Positions 48,201-61,489 of a DNA stretch of 64,000 nt are shown here, one piece after another. The stretch comes from Lumnitzera littorea (taxonomy: Eukaryota > Streptophyta > Magnoliopsida > Myrtales > Combretaceae), in the NCBI GenBank assembly GCA_024138015.1, contig JAMXBB010000011.1, positions 73,654,189 to 73,718,188 of the forward strand. The letters are read 5' to 3'. The notes below the pieces were generated by a model, which saw only the letters and a program-made list of their open reading frames with translations, was not told where the DNA came from and searched no databases. The position numbers and the translations under genes are program-made. Positions within the stretch are counted from its first letter, which is position 1; each line of letters begins with the position of its first letter.

Positions 48201-51200
48201 CAGATGGGGTTATCAGCATGACAAGTTGCTGACTTCAGGCCAAGTTTCCTCCCTATCCTTAATTGGCATTGGAAGCAACATGGTGAGCAGCCCGCAAACA
48301 ATAAACTTAGGTCCGGCAAGGACCCACCACTCTTGGAGGACAAGAATGAGAATAGAGCTTGGATGGACACCTAGATCAGCAGCATTGGAACGCAATGACC
48401 ATTCCAAGCTTGAGGCAATGAGATGTGCTCACCCCAATGCAAGCACATCTGTGCAGCTTCAACATGTCACAATGCATGCACCACAAGTGCGCAACCCACC
48501 CATGCAAACTCACTACTAGCACCCATCTCCCTCATATGCAAACAACAAACTTGTGGGCGATATGCACGGATTTGTCCTTGCGGCTGGCCAGCACTTACTC
48601 ATGACAAGAGATGCAAACAATAAAGGGAGTTGTACCTAAGCCACCTCTAAATCGGTGACCTAACCCACTCCACCCCGTCTACACCTTGGAATGCCAGGAT
48701 TTGAGATGGACAATGCACTTTGATGAACACAAAAAGGACCAAATCCACCACTAAAGATGCCATCTGAACAAATGAGGGCTGTTACCAATGCATTGACCTA
48801 GAGATTGACCAAAGGTTTGACAAGTAATTTGAACGTGGAATTCAACAAGAACAACAAAATGGCTATTTAGGTCTGTGTTACAGCTAGGTTTTCCTGCGTT
48901 CCAGCATTCATTGGGTTGGATAAACTGATGTGAGCCGTTTTTTTGGGACCAAGGTAGTCTAGAGTATGAAAAAGTTGGCTTAGCTTCCTTCCACTTGATT
49001 AGAGAAACACAGATGCGGTTTTACAGGCTGCAACAGACACGAGTGAATTTGACTTGCCAGAAGTTTGCCTGCTTATGTGGTTTAAGGTCTGGACTGGCAC
49101 TACTTATCCTCTATTGACCAAAAAACTAATCTATATTGAGGATTATCAACATAGTTTCAACCCCGATAGGCATGCACAACCTTAACACCTCTCAAGCAAC
49201 AAGTATATCTTTTTTAATACATGTTTTTCAAAGCAGATTAAACAGATGCAGAGTGGAGCTTCAAAGTCCACCACATCTACAAACAACAATGAGCTTGGAG
49301 AGCACGTGAGAGGCAGCTAGACATTAGCTATTATCCCAAAATTACATCTGGAGGATACTCGGCATACCATGATAGAACTAATATGCAATTTCCAACCATT
49401 ATCCCGAGGGATAAGCCATTTATCATCAAACAGCTGAGTAACAAGCAAACTGCAAAACTGCAAAGCCAAAGGTCAAAACTAGCCAATAATCAAGTCAACA
49501 CGTAAGTAATGGGCATTTTCAATAACTTGGCTCAAAGTTTCCTAATTAGTGTTGACTTGATATTCTCCACCTTACCCTTACATACCAACCTATCCCACAA
49601 TCCATATGAACTTTATTCACAAAGGTTATTACAATCTTTCCCCCCTTTGAACATGCAATGTCCCCATTGTTAGGCCTACAATTAAGCCTAATTCTTTCCC
49701 CTTTTTAATATACAATTCAGTTCATTCCCACCTCCCTCGACTTACAAGTCATCTTGAAAGGATTATTTTCGAATTATCCACCTACTAGTAAGAGGTCGTT
49801 TGATGCAATTTATAACACCTAGATCAAAAGTAGTTAATAAGTCAACAGGTGATTAATGGGCATTTTCAACTACTTGACTAAAAAATTTATAATCAGTTTT
49901 GATTTGATATTAACTACCTTAACATTATATACTATTACTATCTCATAAAATCTATATGAGACTTTATTCTTATAGAGTATCTAAGTATTGCACCGAGAAT
50001 TTGCATTTCAATTGTGACAAAACTCTCTGAGGCATCAATGTGAAAAGATATTTGTAATAGATCTAGTGAACCCAATTACCCAATTGCACAAGACGCAATA
50101 GGTGTAAACTTTGAGGTTGTTAAGAATCTCTAATAGCTTAAGTTCAACATCCACTAGGGATTTGATGTTAAAAATAATAGGAAAGAATATTTATTTCCTT
50201 TTCAATTTTATGTTTCCGTTTCTGTTATTAGAAAAACTTATATGAATGTGCTATAAGAAAGCCAATCAAGAAGCTTTTCATAGTTAAATTTGAAGAAGTT
50301 ACTGGTGGGCAACAGACCAAAGAGCCCTCTCCAAATAAGCCCTCAAAAACCCAAACATGGTGAACCTTATATTTATCATAGGTAAGTTGTGCACCTTGAC
50401 TAGATCCCTAGCGTGTGCACAGACAATTTGGTCTCCACATCCCTTAAGTATAATCATAAAAAATTATCTCCCCAAATCACCAATAAAACCTTCCAATATC
50501 ATAATAATTAACTCATGCTACTCTTTTGGGGTCATTTATTACCATTATTGACTTCATTAACATGTAGCATGGAATTAACTATTATGATAAGGATGGTTCA
50601 CTAGGCAACATGGAGAGCCTATTCAGGGTATATCATTTTAAAGGGGCGCGAGAGACAAATAGGCCCCTCCCTCAATATAGATACTAATAAAAAGCTGAAC
50701 TTGCATTTTTTTTTTTTTTTTATCTCATAATAAAAGAAGGGTCCATTAATATAATGAGATCAGATAATGCAACAAAAGGTTGACATTTTGGTTTTGGGGG
50801 GACACTGATCCTGGAACTAAGCAGCATAAGTGGAGAAACTGAAAACCAGCAGCAAAAGACACACCGGATAATAATTTCCAGCTGCAGGTTGGTCCACTTT
50901 CAGATTCCAATCTGTTCGGTAATCACGAATCTGCAACCAAGTTTGATCATGTGTAAAAATTAATTTGACCAGGAAACAAATTTTTAAAAAAATAATAATA
51001 ATCTCCTCTAAGTGCTAGGTATTCTTTCAATAAGAAGAATCAGAATATAATCTAAATATTGTGAGTGAGAATTAATGATCACAAGTAAATGGGTGAACCT
51101 TAGTGAGGAGTATCATTGATGCTTGATTAGCAATTGCTTGAGGTTTCATAGGTTACCAGACTAACTTGCCCGAAACATAACAGAATCATATAAAAACATA

Positions 51201-54200
51201 TAAATGAGAGCATTTTCATTGTACCCTTTTGAGGAAATCACGTCCACTAGAGTCTGTGTAGAATGTCTTATTTGTCTGCATGTTAGTCGATATCCGAGTT
51301 ACAACTTCTTTCCCTATACCGTCATCGATAGGTATAGGTCCAACCTGATTGGTTCAAAAATGATGTAATATAAGCAAATGTAATATCTGAATTATACTCT
51401 TATAACCCCTACAATTTAAAAAGGTCGTTCCCCAATAAAATGGAATTTCCAATGGTGTGTGCATACAATGAACTCTACTTCAACATGTTCCTTTCCCTTG
51501 TTCAAACGTGTGACCTGCACCAAAATCAGTATGTTAGGAAAAAACAGCAGCAAGGACAACACTTATGTAATAAGGTAAATGTCTTAAATATGAAAGCAGG
51601 TACTGAAAACTGCAGGAAGAAAAACACCTGGTACTAGACTCCAAAGCACTAATTAAGAATTTTTCAGCACTTCAAAATAATAGAATAAGAATCTTGATGG
51701 GTTAGAAGCCCAATATAGGGCTAACAACTGATGTCGTCAATGCATATGCATTGTTGAAAGAACCATAATAATTTCAACAGGAGCTGACATGAAAACACAT
51801 AAGTTGAAATCTACATTTGACTTACAGACCAATCTCATAATTAAGAAAGATGGAAACTACAACATAATAGAAACTCTTATTGCCAATGCAACTTTACTAT
51901 GGTAACACATGGAGCACCTGATAAACCCATGAATTTATCTGCTGGTGAACTTCATCCATTATTGGCCCACGAATGATTGCCAAGGGATTCTGCAAGTCTC
52001 AAAAGATTTAGCAGGAACCTAAACAAATGCAACTTTTTCTTACATCAGAAGTGATTTTCACACCTGTGCCTCAGGTTTTAGAAGAACTGTTCCATTAGGA
52101 CGAAAGATGTATGCTCCAGAGGCCTAAAGAACATATCAGACAATTTGCAAATGACAAACTTGATAAGACAGTAAAGTTTTCGTGACTCATGCAGCCTATA
52201 GAAAAAAATCAGGACAGCTGTTCGACAAATCTAACAAATTTACTAACCTGAGGATCTTTTTCTGTTCCATTGTATGATTTGTAAAAACTGTAAGACAGCT
52301 CGATATGTTCATCAACCTTGAAATAATACAAGATGGGCAAAGCATTAGTTTACTTTGACTTAACTTTAAGCAAACAATGTGAAGATGATTGCTGTTATTC
52401 ACTTGCTGATGTACATATTGAAACAAAATCATAGAATATAAATGAATCATCAGAGATATCTTTTACCAAACTTTTGCTATTGAGGTAGCGATTGGTTTTG
52501 CCCTCTTTCGTAGATAATGTAAGCTTAAAATTTCCTTGACCAATATCAACAGCTGGTTTTACAGCCTGTTGAACTCTGTACAAACTGGACTTAAAAGAAT
52601 GAATGCCTGCAACAATGCGATTGGTGATTCTAAGCAGCCAGAGGAAAGCATTTAATATCATCTCACATAATAAAGTCCAAACCTGCCCCTTTGGCACTCG
52701 AGATAAAGTAGGTGCTGAAACCAAGAGCTGGTACAGATGCAGGGAACGTGAGCCAGTATTTGGGTGCCTCACTGGCAGTTTTACCCAAGTATGCCCTGAC
52801 ATGGTAGTTTCTCAATTTGATATATGCATCAGTGATAGGAATTAGCTGGGATTCAATCTCTTTTCCCTCACTATCATGAACTGTAACTTCTTCAGCAATA
52901 ACCTGCCAAAATTTTCAGCTTTTAAAGAAAGAGGTAAAATTGATAACTGCTTCAGTCCTATCATGCCATGCCAATTGAAAATGAACCACCCAGGTTAACA
53001 AAATGAGTTCTTGGGATAGCATTATGCATTAAGTAAAATGCATGAAAATGCCATCTATCCCTCTTATCTGGATAGATTAAATGTACTCACAGGAATGCGA
53101 ATCACGTCTTCTCTCTTCCATCCAAGCGAATTGTAGGCAACTACAACCTACCAGGGGAAGACACAATAAATGATTCACGCTAGCCAGGGACCAGAAGGCC
53201 ATATTTGGAAAATTTACATAACTTGTATTTTGATTTTAGTCTTACCAAGCTTTTTCCACTAGAGAAGTCGGTTTCTGAAGGAGGGCAGTAACTTATATTC
53301 ACAAGTGGACACTGTAAACAAATAACATCAATTACATGTCAAATCTCCAAGGCAATTTAGCAGAAACAGAACATTCAAAGTGAAGGGACAGGAAAAATGG
53401 AAGAACAAAGATAAATTACAACATAAGACACTAGAACATGCACATATGAAGTTCCATTAAAAGTAGTAACTAATACAGTAATAAGAAGTAACCGCATATA
53501 GAGTTAATATCCTGTTTGCTTTTAGCTTTTTTCCCCTTGTAGTTCTCCAAGTTCTTTCCCACAATAAGACAAAAAATATACTAAGACATCTAACAATTAG
53601 AACTAAGATACATATCTGAAAGTTTTTCCAAACACTAAATTTCAATACGACAAAAATAAAGTGAAAACAAGAGATAAATAAGATATAGCAAGATAATGTA
53701 TAGATAAGAATAAAACATCCAAACAGTTTGATAGCTAAATAAGCACATGAAAAAGTTACCAAGAAAAACAAGTGAAATAAAATCAAACAACAACAAATGC
53801 TTGAAAAGAGAGTGTTGGATAAAAATGACACATAAAGCTGTAGATAAATAGCTTTTAACATTGGACAGTAGTCCTGTGTTTGATCAACCCTCATTATCAA
53901 AGAAGGATTAGCAAGCTACAACTATTGTCAACTGACATAGGATTTGTTTAAACAGCAAGTATTTGATCAACTTTGGATGAACTTGAGATGAGATGATCAT
54001 TTTCACATATATTAAATATGTAGAGAAACAAGGTGCATGTTTGAAAGAAGATTCTTTAGATTGCTGATTTTGTTAACCTGAATGGATCAGAAGGCTGAAA
54101 TAACATTTGGATATAATGATGTGGAGAAAATTTAGCAAACAGAATACATTATGCAGAATATGCCTATAGGAATATCATCATAACATATCCTTGTTAAAAT

Positions 54201-57200
54201 TATTGGCCATATAGGAGAACATAGCTTAAATATTGAAGCACTATGAGTCTCCTACTGTTAGTACAATTATTGTATTCAATATACTTACCTGAAAAAAAAA
54301 TATATATATATATATATATATTGTTTTTGATACAGTATGAGTTATATACGTATAATATATAATATACAGTAGCACTATTGACACTGTGGACAGAAAACAT
54401 GGACCGGTAGTATTATATCCATGTAATCAAAAGTTAAACAACCCATACCTAGATCAGTGGTAAAATGGTGAATTTAGAAGAAAATGTTGATGAGTATATT
54501 GGTGTAAATTTCCAAGATGCAGATGACTTTTGTACAATAGCATTCATATCAAGCAAAGGAGAAAGGATCCTCTATGATTAGTCTCAGAATGGAAAAATAC
54601 AAAAAAAATGGCAGCATAGTACGCAAGGAACTAATAAGGAATTTAATTGATATAAGCCAGCTTGCTACATTGGTAAAGAGTGAAATAAAACATTTCTCAT
54701 AATCCATAGAAGTAAACTCTTGCCTGCTGAAAGCTTGTGGTCGGGTTTCCGCATTCTTTATATGATTTTGACTCCACCAGGCAAGCCAGAGAAGATGCAA
54801 CTACAGCCTCAGCCTGCACAGACAAATAAATGTGCTGTGACACTAACTGGATATAAAAGAATCTAAAATATACTATAGTGGACAAACTTGCACCTCCTTG
54901 TAGCCTATCACAAGACGTTTAGCATAATCATTAGCAACATGTTGCTTTTCTGTACCAGAAACTGCATCATGATGCTGAGCAACTGCCATGGCATCTGCTA
55001 ATGAATCTGTATTGGGCCCTAAACTGCTCTTCCCTCTGAAGAACTCTAGTTGCCTAGCTGCCTATATATTGAAGTGAAAGATCACATTTAACAACCTTTA
55101 ATACAGAAGGCCAAGCCGACAACATCCACACTATGCCATACCAAATAGTATCCGCTCAGCATTCTGACATAGCGTTTTAAAGCTGGTCTACTCGTAAAGT
55201 ATCCAGTCCAATAAGCATTTTCACGATCTGCATATCTGAATGAAAAGTGCCAAGTCTTAATCAAACATGAAAAGATGAAGAGCAATAATTCCCTAGCATC
55301 ACAAATATTCCACTTACGGGAAAAAGTCTCCAGTCTTAAGTGGCCAGGTTCTCTCTGTTGCATATTTTGCATCAGTGTATATAGATGGAGTGGAATAGAG
55401 TGCATTGACCCGTCCATCCTGAGAACCAGAGGGAGAAAAAAGAGTGAAGTGATAGAAAATGAGGAAATAAAGCCTGGTATATCTAACAACCCTTAATGCT
55501 GAAACCTTTTAGATGATGAAAAGATCATAATGCAAAATTATAATTAGACATCCTAAATGCCACCATAGGAGCAGTGTTATTTTATATATGTATACACCTT
55601 TGGCCAAAACTCTAGGTACTAGATTATCCTAAGCAAGAGCTAATGATGCAGGTATAGAATATTTTAAATGAATTAATACAGTTGTATTATATTCCTCAAA
55701 GTATATAACTTAATATGGATCAATTAAACATCTAAAATAATGATCACAAGAATCAAATATGCATGCAATATCCCTTATGTTTATAAACTTGAAAAGTCAC
55801 GCCTAAGAATTCAAAACCATGCACCCCATCCAATGCTCTTCCACTGAATACTGCAAAAAGTTCCTATTGCATAAGTTTATGGAAAATCGTCAAACAACAA
55901 CCAAAAAAACTAAGTCTTTTATGCCTCTTATGGTAAATAAGTGGAACAAAGGTAAATATCCTTCAACTAATAGGAAACCACATTTTTATCCCATAGAACA
56001 AGTGTCACTGTTTTGCAATAGCACTGAAGCATGTGATCGTAAGTAGTGATGATATCCAATCAATCCAAAATAAACAAAACAAGTTGACCAAGCAACTTTA
56101 ATTCCCACTCTCAAAAATGTTTCCCATAATGCACGCCTTTAATGTCAACATTTTTCTAACATAGATCCACGTCCTACTCATACATGGCCACTCAATATCC
56201 AAAAGTGCATCAGTTGACTCCAAATCTTTCCAGTTTTGCTCTATATGATACATAGGACACTGTCATCTTATAAAATACAAAGAGCAACATATTTTAAACT
56301 ATTTTTAAGAAAAAGTTTCTTGAAAGTCATTGCACTCAAAAGCAAATAGACACCAGTATGCTAAATAATAATTACAAATTTTTCTCAGAAAGAAGTTCTC
56401 TTTGATAATGGAAATTTTCAAGGTTACAGCCATATATAATGAGATTTCTCCTGTCAATTCCCATGAACTTACTCCCATGCAAATAGATTAGGAGCAAACA
56501 GATTGAAATAATCCTATCAAACAAAGAAGCTAATAGACAAAATAGTCCTAACTAAGCAGATATCTTAGTTAAGACTATTTTGTCATATTTGGATGTATAG
56601 TTATGAGCTTTTAGTGCCATCCAAGTTCGTCATCCAAATTCGGTTGTTTTTGTAAATGTGGAAAACAAACTTAGCTTATTCTTGTACATCTTTACTGTTT
56701 TTATTATTAATACATTACAGACCTTATCCCAAAAAAAAAAAGCTAATAGACAATTGAAAAAAGAAAAAAAAAAAATTGAAAAGTAAATTTGATATTCACA
56801 GGAAGAAATAACAATGTATGGTGCAAGCAATTGTTAAGAGCATCCAAATACTAACCTTGTTAACATAATGAATGAATTTATCCATCTGCCGAAACCATGT
56901 GTGTGCATACTGGTATTTGAAATCTGTTCCCATGGTCCACATTATGTGATTGGTCCGGGTAATATTTGCCTAAGAACGACAAGATTTATTTTCCCAGTTA
57001 TGAGCTTTCAGAGAAACACAGAGCTCTAACCAGCATCAAGGAGAATCATTTCTTAAAAATAAAAGAGAGATAGGTATCCACATAATAATTCTGACACGTG
57101 CTTCCACATGTTGTTAGATGATCCCAGATTCTTTTGGAACAAGTGCTCTTTAGCAACCACCCAAAACAAATCATTTGATCTCACTGTCATGTAATTATGT

Positions 57201-60200
57201 AGTGGCTCCTAAATATGACTAGCGTAAATGCACTAAGTGAAAACATACCCATTGATTGTTGAGAAGCTCCTTCTTCTTCTTCTTTTGTTTTGTTTTGTTT
57301 TTTTCCTTTTTTTATTTTCCCCTTTTTTGGTTGTGGTTTGGTGGTGGGGTAGGGGACAGGGACTTATTGAGTAGCTTCTCACATAACTAAGACACAACTT
57401 TACCTTATCAACTTCAGGTTAACCACACTGCAGCATAACTGACTAGTTTTACATATCTAATTTACAAATGATCTGAGGACAAATCATGAGTACTTAAAAC
57501 CAACAATAGAGCATATGCTTAAAAACGATCAAAAGAGGAAGTAGAAAGAAATTGAAAAACCAGATAACCAGAAGCAATGGCAACAAAATCTTAAAAAATA
57601 TGTTCACATTGTATTCAAAGCATCAAAACAAAAGAGAAACATTTATTGTTAGACAAACAAAACACAAGGGGTTGTACTAAGACTATTAAATCTAGTTACC
57701 TGTGCCAGTGCAGCAGCAACAAAGTCATTAACTCGCTCTTCAACATTATAATCAAATAGATTCATATTGTCCTTCATTAAGCAAGAGACTAATCAGACCA
57801 GAAAAAGTAATTTCTTTTATTCATCAAGAAACACAGATATTAAAGGAAAGCATGAATGAAGCTGTCATCAGTACTTGAATTATGGGGTCATCATCATTAA
57901 CTTCAAAATAAAAACCACCAGGTGGGGGCTCATAATTCTCAGGGAATGCACCAGCAAAAATCTACAAGAGTCAAGAAAGAAGCTAAGTTTGTCGAGAAGC
58001 CGAAAAAACGCTATAGGAAAAGTAGAGAAGGAAGAATTTCATTGATTTTAACTTTAGAATTTAAATACCTGTTATTCTCAAGACACTGTATGAAGGACAG
58101 AGAATAAACATCAATATTTCCAAGCATTTTACCTGGGCAGATGAACCAAGACTTTTTGAACCTCTCCAGATAACTTCAAGACTCTTCTCTTTTTTTCGCT
58201 TGGCCCTATCTTGGTGATCTATCCTCCCAAAGAATAATGAGTCAAATCCAACCTAGATCAACACGTTTTTTTTTTTTTAGATGACTACTTCAGTCAGATT
58301 GTCCAACATAAAATAAACATCAAATTAATTAAAATTTCACAAAGACAACATGTATAACCATGCAAATTTTAGCATTTGTGCAGCTATGTATCTAGGATAT
58401 TGACTTGACTGTCCACTAAATTTACAATCTCAAATCAAGCAGTTTACTACTTTCTATAATACCTTCATACAATATATTAACACAAGGTTGGATGAAAAGT
58501 TGTTTCTGAGTTAAGCATTTTCTATAAGCTTACTTCTGCTCCCAATAGATATGCCTGAACAGCAGAGTGACCAAAGGGATCAATTTGCCAACCAATACGA
58601 GGAGTCACCCCAAACTCCTGCTTGATAAATCGGTGCCCAAGAGCTGTCTGATCTATCATGTCAATATAATGGGGCGCCGCCTCGTCATGCATGCACATGC
58701 CCCCATTTCTGTAACAAAAGTTATTTTACATACTAGCAAATAATAATTTCAATGTATTATGAAATGAAGGAAAAACACAACAGCCATGAATCCAAGTGCA
58801 TGGAATAGGGGTATAATCAAGTCAAAATTAATGGCATGCTACTTGGGTTCGCTAGATATTTACTCCAGTTCAATTCGATCACAACTGCATCAAGCTCAAG
58901 TTACTTAAATAGTTTATCCAGTTGAGTTCAAGCTTTATGATATTCAGCTTAATAAACTCATAAACCTACTCGAGCTCAAGTCCAATGCATGTATAAGTCA
59001 AGTTCAAGCAAAATTTAGGTATTGATATTAATTTAGTTGGGAAAAATGTGTATATTTAAATAAGATGAGCTTAAGAGAGATTAATTGAGTTAGGCCCAAG
59101 CTTATCGAGTAGTACCTTGAGTTGGGTTTGAACTTGAGCTTAACATACTAAACTCAACTAAGCTAGAGTTTTAAATTTTCTGGTTGAGCTTAATACTGTA
59201 TTTTTACAGCTTGACTTGTTTACACCCTCAGATGAATTCTTTTTCTCAATTATATGCTACGCAAAAGTCCACTAAAGACAAGGTAAGAAGGTAGATTAGC
59301 ACCTAAGAGTTTTTAGAAAAATAACTTGAGAAAAGTTGGTAAAAGATAAAGAGAGTAATAAGAAATTGGAGATAAAAGAATAAGAAAAGCTAAAATTACA
59401 TGAACTCCAATTGACCCGAGTTGACAAGTTGCTGGACAACATTTTGCATGGTTTCGCTTTGGTCGTTCCACCACCGTTGGAAAAAAGCCTAAATCAACCA
59501 ACAAATGAGATTAATGATTAAATTAAAAGTTAAGAAAGGCATTTGCAATCATCACGTGGATTAGTGTTTTGATTTGATTAAGTAAAGACTCTGGCAAATC
59601 AAAATGAACAAGCTCGGGAAAGAATGGCTATCAAAAGATAGCAAAGCTACAAATTATGTGATGTTGCTTCTATAAGGGGCACCCCATTATTCAACATTCG
59701 CAACAGGTTTGTTAATAGCTTTACATTATAGTTTCATATTAAGAAAGACAAGATGCAGTATGGGTCACAAAAAAGCAAGTAATGTGATCATAAAAAGTAT
59801 AGCACTAAAAAGAACACTGATAGAAAAACTGAAGACAGACAGATTGATAGAGGTTATGCTCAAGTTTCCGTAGAATTAACCAAGAGCTTTCTTAACCAGC
59901 AATGTACTCATACTGTTATGCATTGAAGCTACTCATACTTGACTTAACTTTTACTTGAACTGGACTGGATCATAATTGAGTCGACTGCATGTTTTCAACA
60001 CGTTGGTGGATTGAGCTGGATCATCTAAAGATATCAGATTCACTAGGATCATAAGGTTAATCAGTTTTCATATTCAAAGCAGAGCTCCAGCTTAACCCAT
60101 TTGGTCTTTTGGGAAATTAATCCAAGTCAAACTGGACTACATTGCTTCTAAGATGGTAAAAATTGTCACCCACTCTCAATTTCAAGTAAAATCTTAACCC

Positions 60201-61290
60201 ATTATTCTGCTTTTTCTTTTTTTTATTTCAATCGAGAGGAAGAGAGGGAAATCAAACCCTTCTCACCTGCCTATGGCATAAATAAGTGTAACAGATACAA
60301 CATTGCAATACCACTAATTATCCACCAGTATTAACAAATCAAGCGACAATTGTTTCTTCCTTCAATATCAAGAATCAGTACCCAATATACAAAAGTTGGA
60401 TTCTGTTAAGAAGTACCTCACATGTATTTACACACTCCATTATGTTGGCCTCTCTGGTGAAAGATGTAATCAGTGCATTACAATTTTAACAGTTTCTGGA
60501 GTAAAACTAACAAGTGCCTAGTGACACTGGTTAACATAAACCCAAAGAGCACTTTTAGGTCATTCTCATAAAATCTGGAACTGTATTCTACGAAGTCAAT
60601 AGTGTTATTGCTTTTAATAGAAATTTAGTAAGGATGAATTGACAATATAAATCAGACTTTTCCAATTCCCAGAATTCCATTCATCTCTCCCACTAGCTGT
60701 TTAGATTCCACAGATGCTGGAGGATTAGAATCATTTTCTTTTTCTTTTTTGTTTTCTTAAAAACAATATCCAGAGAGTACACTGAATACTATTCTATGAA
60801 ATTAACGCAATGATTCCAGAAGATATTCCAATTACAAATTTAAAACATAGATATAAACAACAATATGAAAGGAGCATACTTATATTTTAGTAAGAATAAA
60901 GCAACAAACTTGAAACAACTTGCCATTTCAACATATATAAACTTCCTGTTCTTGTCAGCCAAAAGGGCAGGAATCAAGGAATCCAGCACATTCTGCACAC
61001 AAGCCCCCTGCAAAAATCCTAAAACTTTTATCAGTTAAAACCCAAAACACAGAACAACCATAGATACAAAACCCGTTCCCCCAACAGACCTGAATTGAAT
61101 TGTTGGACCCAACATAGTACTGATCAATAGTCTTCAACCACCCAACATCATCATGTGTATGAGGAACCAAGTGAACGTTTAACTTGTTTGGGTCTATGGA
61201 AGCTGAAGTGTTGTAAACCATGAACTTGGACTCGGTCCATGAGATCAACGTGAGACACAGTACGAGCAAGAACAACGACTTGACCGCCAT
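45282..61290 (-). CDS. GH38 alpha-mannosidase (lysosomal/vacuolar type), complete, 28 exons
   Basis: Exons: 61290-61090, 61007-60924, 59488-59400, 58708-58534, 58252-58133, 57961-57875, 57771-57700, 56969-56856, 55418-55318, 55235-55142, 55061-54894, 54813-54724, 53311-53246, 53147-53091, 52902-52683, 52606-52467, 52316-52248, 52123-52064, 51989-51918, 51344-51225, 50930-50865, 47415-47303, 47180-47096, 46421-46311, 46233-46138, 45934-45887, 45654-45586, 45503-45282. Phases close to 1002 residues, close to plant homologues of about 1020. The enzyme removes alpha-linked mannose from N-glycans in the vacuole or apoplast. A signal peptide is seen at 1-22. Zinc/catalytic motifs are HTHDD (44-48), WQIDPFGHS with the nucleophile Asp168, and AQHHDAVSG (His409/410). 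N-glycosylation sequons occur (for example NTS at 27). A beta-rich C-terminal half follows. Introns 2 and 12 use GC donors. No inactivating lesion is seen. Confidence 0.95.
48073..48085 (+). promoter_or_regulatory. Primer-binding site of the intron 21 retrotransposon
   Basis: TGGTATCAGAGCC, complementary to the 3' end of initiator methionine tRNA, about 10 nt past the presumed LTR end. Confidence 0.7.
49492..49977. repeat. Direct repeat pair inside intron 21
   Basis: About 135 bp starting AAGTCAACA at 49492 is repeated at 49839 with the same order of blocks (AATGGGCATTTTCAA, TTGATTTGATATT-like, CCATATGA..CTTTATTC). The offset is 347 bp. The pair could be LTRs of a small TRIM-type element or an internal duplication of the surrounding remnant. 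Confidence 0.6.
54301..54321. repeat. (TA)n microsatellite in intron 12
   Basis: About 10 TA units follow an A-run, within intron 12 of the mannosidase gene. Confidence 0.85.
56541..56740 (+). mobile_element. Poly(A) retroposon (LINE 3' end or SINE) in intron 8
   Basis: A 200-bp unit ends in an 11-A tail and is flanked by the perfect 13-bp direct repeat AGCTAATAGACAA (56528-56540 and 56741-56753), the hallmark of L1-type retroposition. The 3' part (TTTTTATTATTAATACATTACAG then ACCTTATCCC and the A tail) resembles plant LINE 3' ends. The 5' end folds into a 21-bp hairpin (56536-56556 with 56564-56584, one mismatch) whose outermost bases fall in the target duplication. No coding region is present. 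Confidence 0.78.
58840..59231. repeat. MITE-like repeat (possible hAT type) in intron 3
   Basis: It is packed with imperfect CAAGCTCAAG, GAGTTCAAGC, TTGAGCTTAA and CGAGCTCAAG words in both orientations. It ends CTTGACTTGTTTACACCCTCA, the complement of a GGGTGTAAACAAG-type terminus. The left end is indistinct and there is no transposase. Confidence 0.4.
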
Positions 61291-61489
61291 ATGATAAATG
61301 GTTTCGGGATTATTGAGGAGAATTTTTCATTTCACAGGTGAAAGATATAAGAGGAAGGTAGAAGTTGAAGTGGGTTCTGAGTGTTGTGGATATAAATTGT
61401 AATGACTATTTTGTCCTGTCACGACTTGTAATCATAATTAAATTATTTCCTTACCACCCTCCTTTTTGTTTTTTAATTTAAATCATAGA

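Larger units (their letters stand above)
47760..50362 (+). mobile_element. LTR retrotransposon remnant in intron 21 of the mannosidase gene
   Basis: Similar sequences near 47840-48062 and 50165-50362 (sharing TTTCTGTTATTAG, AACTT...ATGTGCTAT and a CTCAAAAACCC-like end) look like a decayed LTR pair. A PBS lies just after the first. Between them gag-like sequence can be read: ATGGGTGGCTCAAATAATG (48092 on), DPPLLEDKNENRAWMDT-like sequence near 48320, and EKVGLASFHLI...MRFYRLQQ near 48965-49040, as in gypsy gag. No pol is seen. Orientation is opposite to the gene, and it accounts for most of this 3.4 kb intron. Confidence 0.65.

Noticed and set aside
48169..48519. 116-residue open frame as a gene
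   Set aside because: It lies in the retrotransposon remnant of intron 21, in a frame that does not carry the gag-like motifs.
53457..53900. 147-residue minus-strand open frame
   Set aside because: It lies wholly within intron 12 of the mannosidase gene and is hydrophobic and low-complexity with no motif.
55088..55489. 133-residue open frame as a single coding unit
   Set aside because: It runs through real exons 9 and 10 but in part out of frame and across intron sequence. The splice-based model fits the GH38 family.
61391..61397. TATAAAT as the TATA box of the mannosidase gene
   Set aside because: The consensus reads on the plus strand while the gene is on the minus strand; the minus-strand reading TTATATCC is weak, so I made no promoter call.
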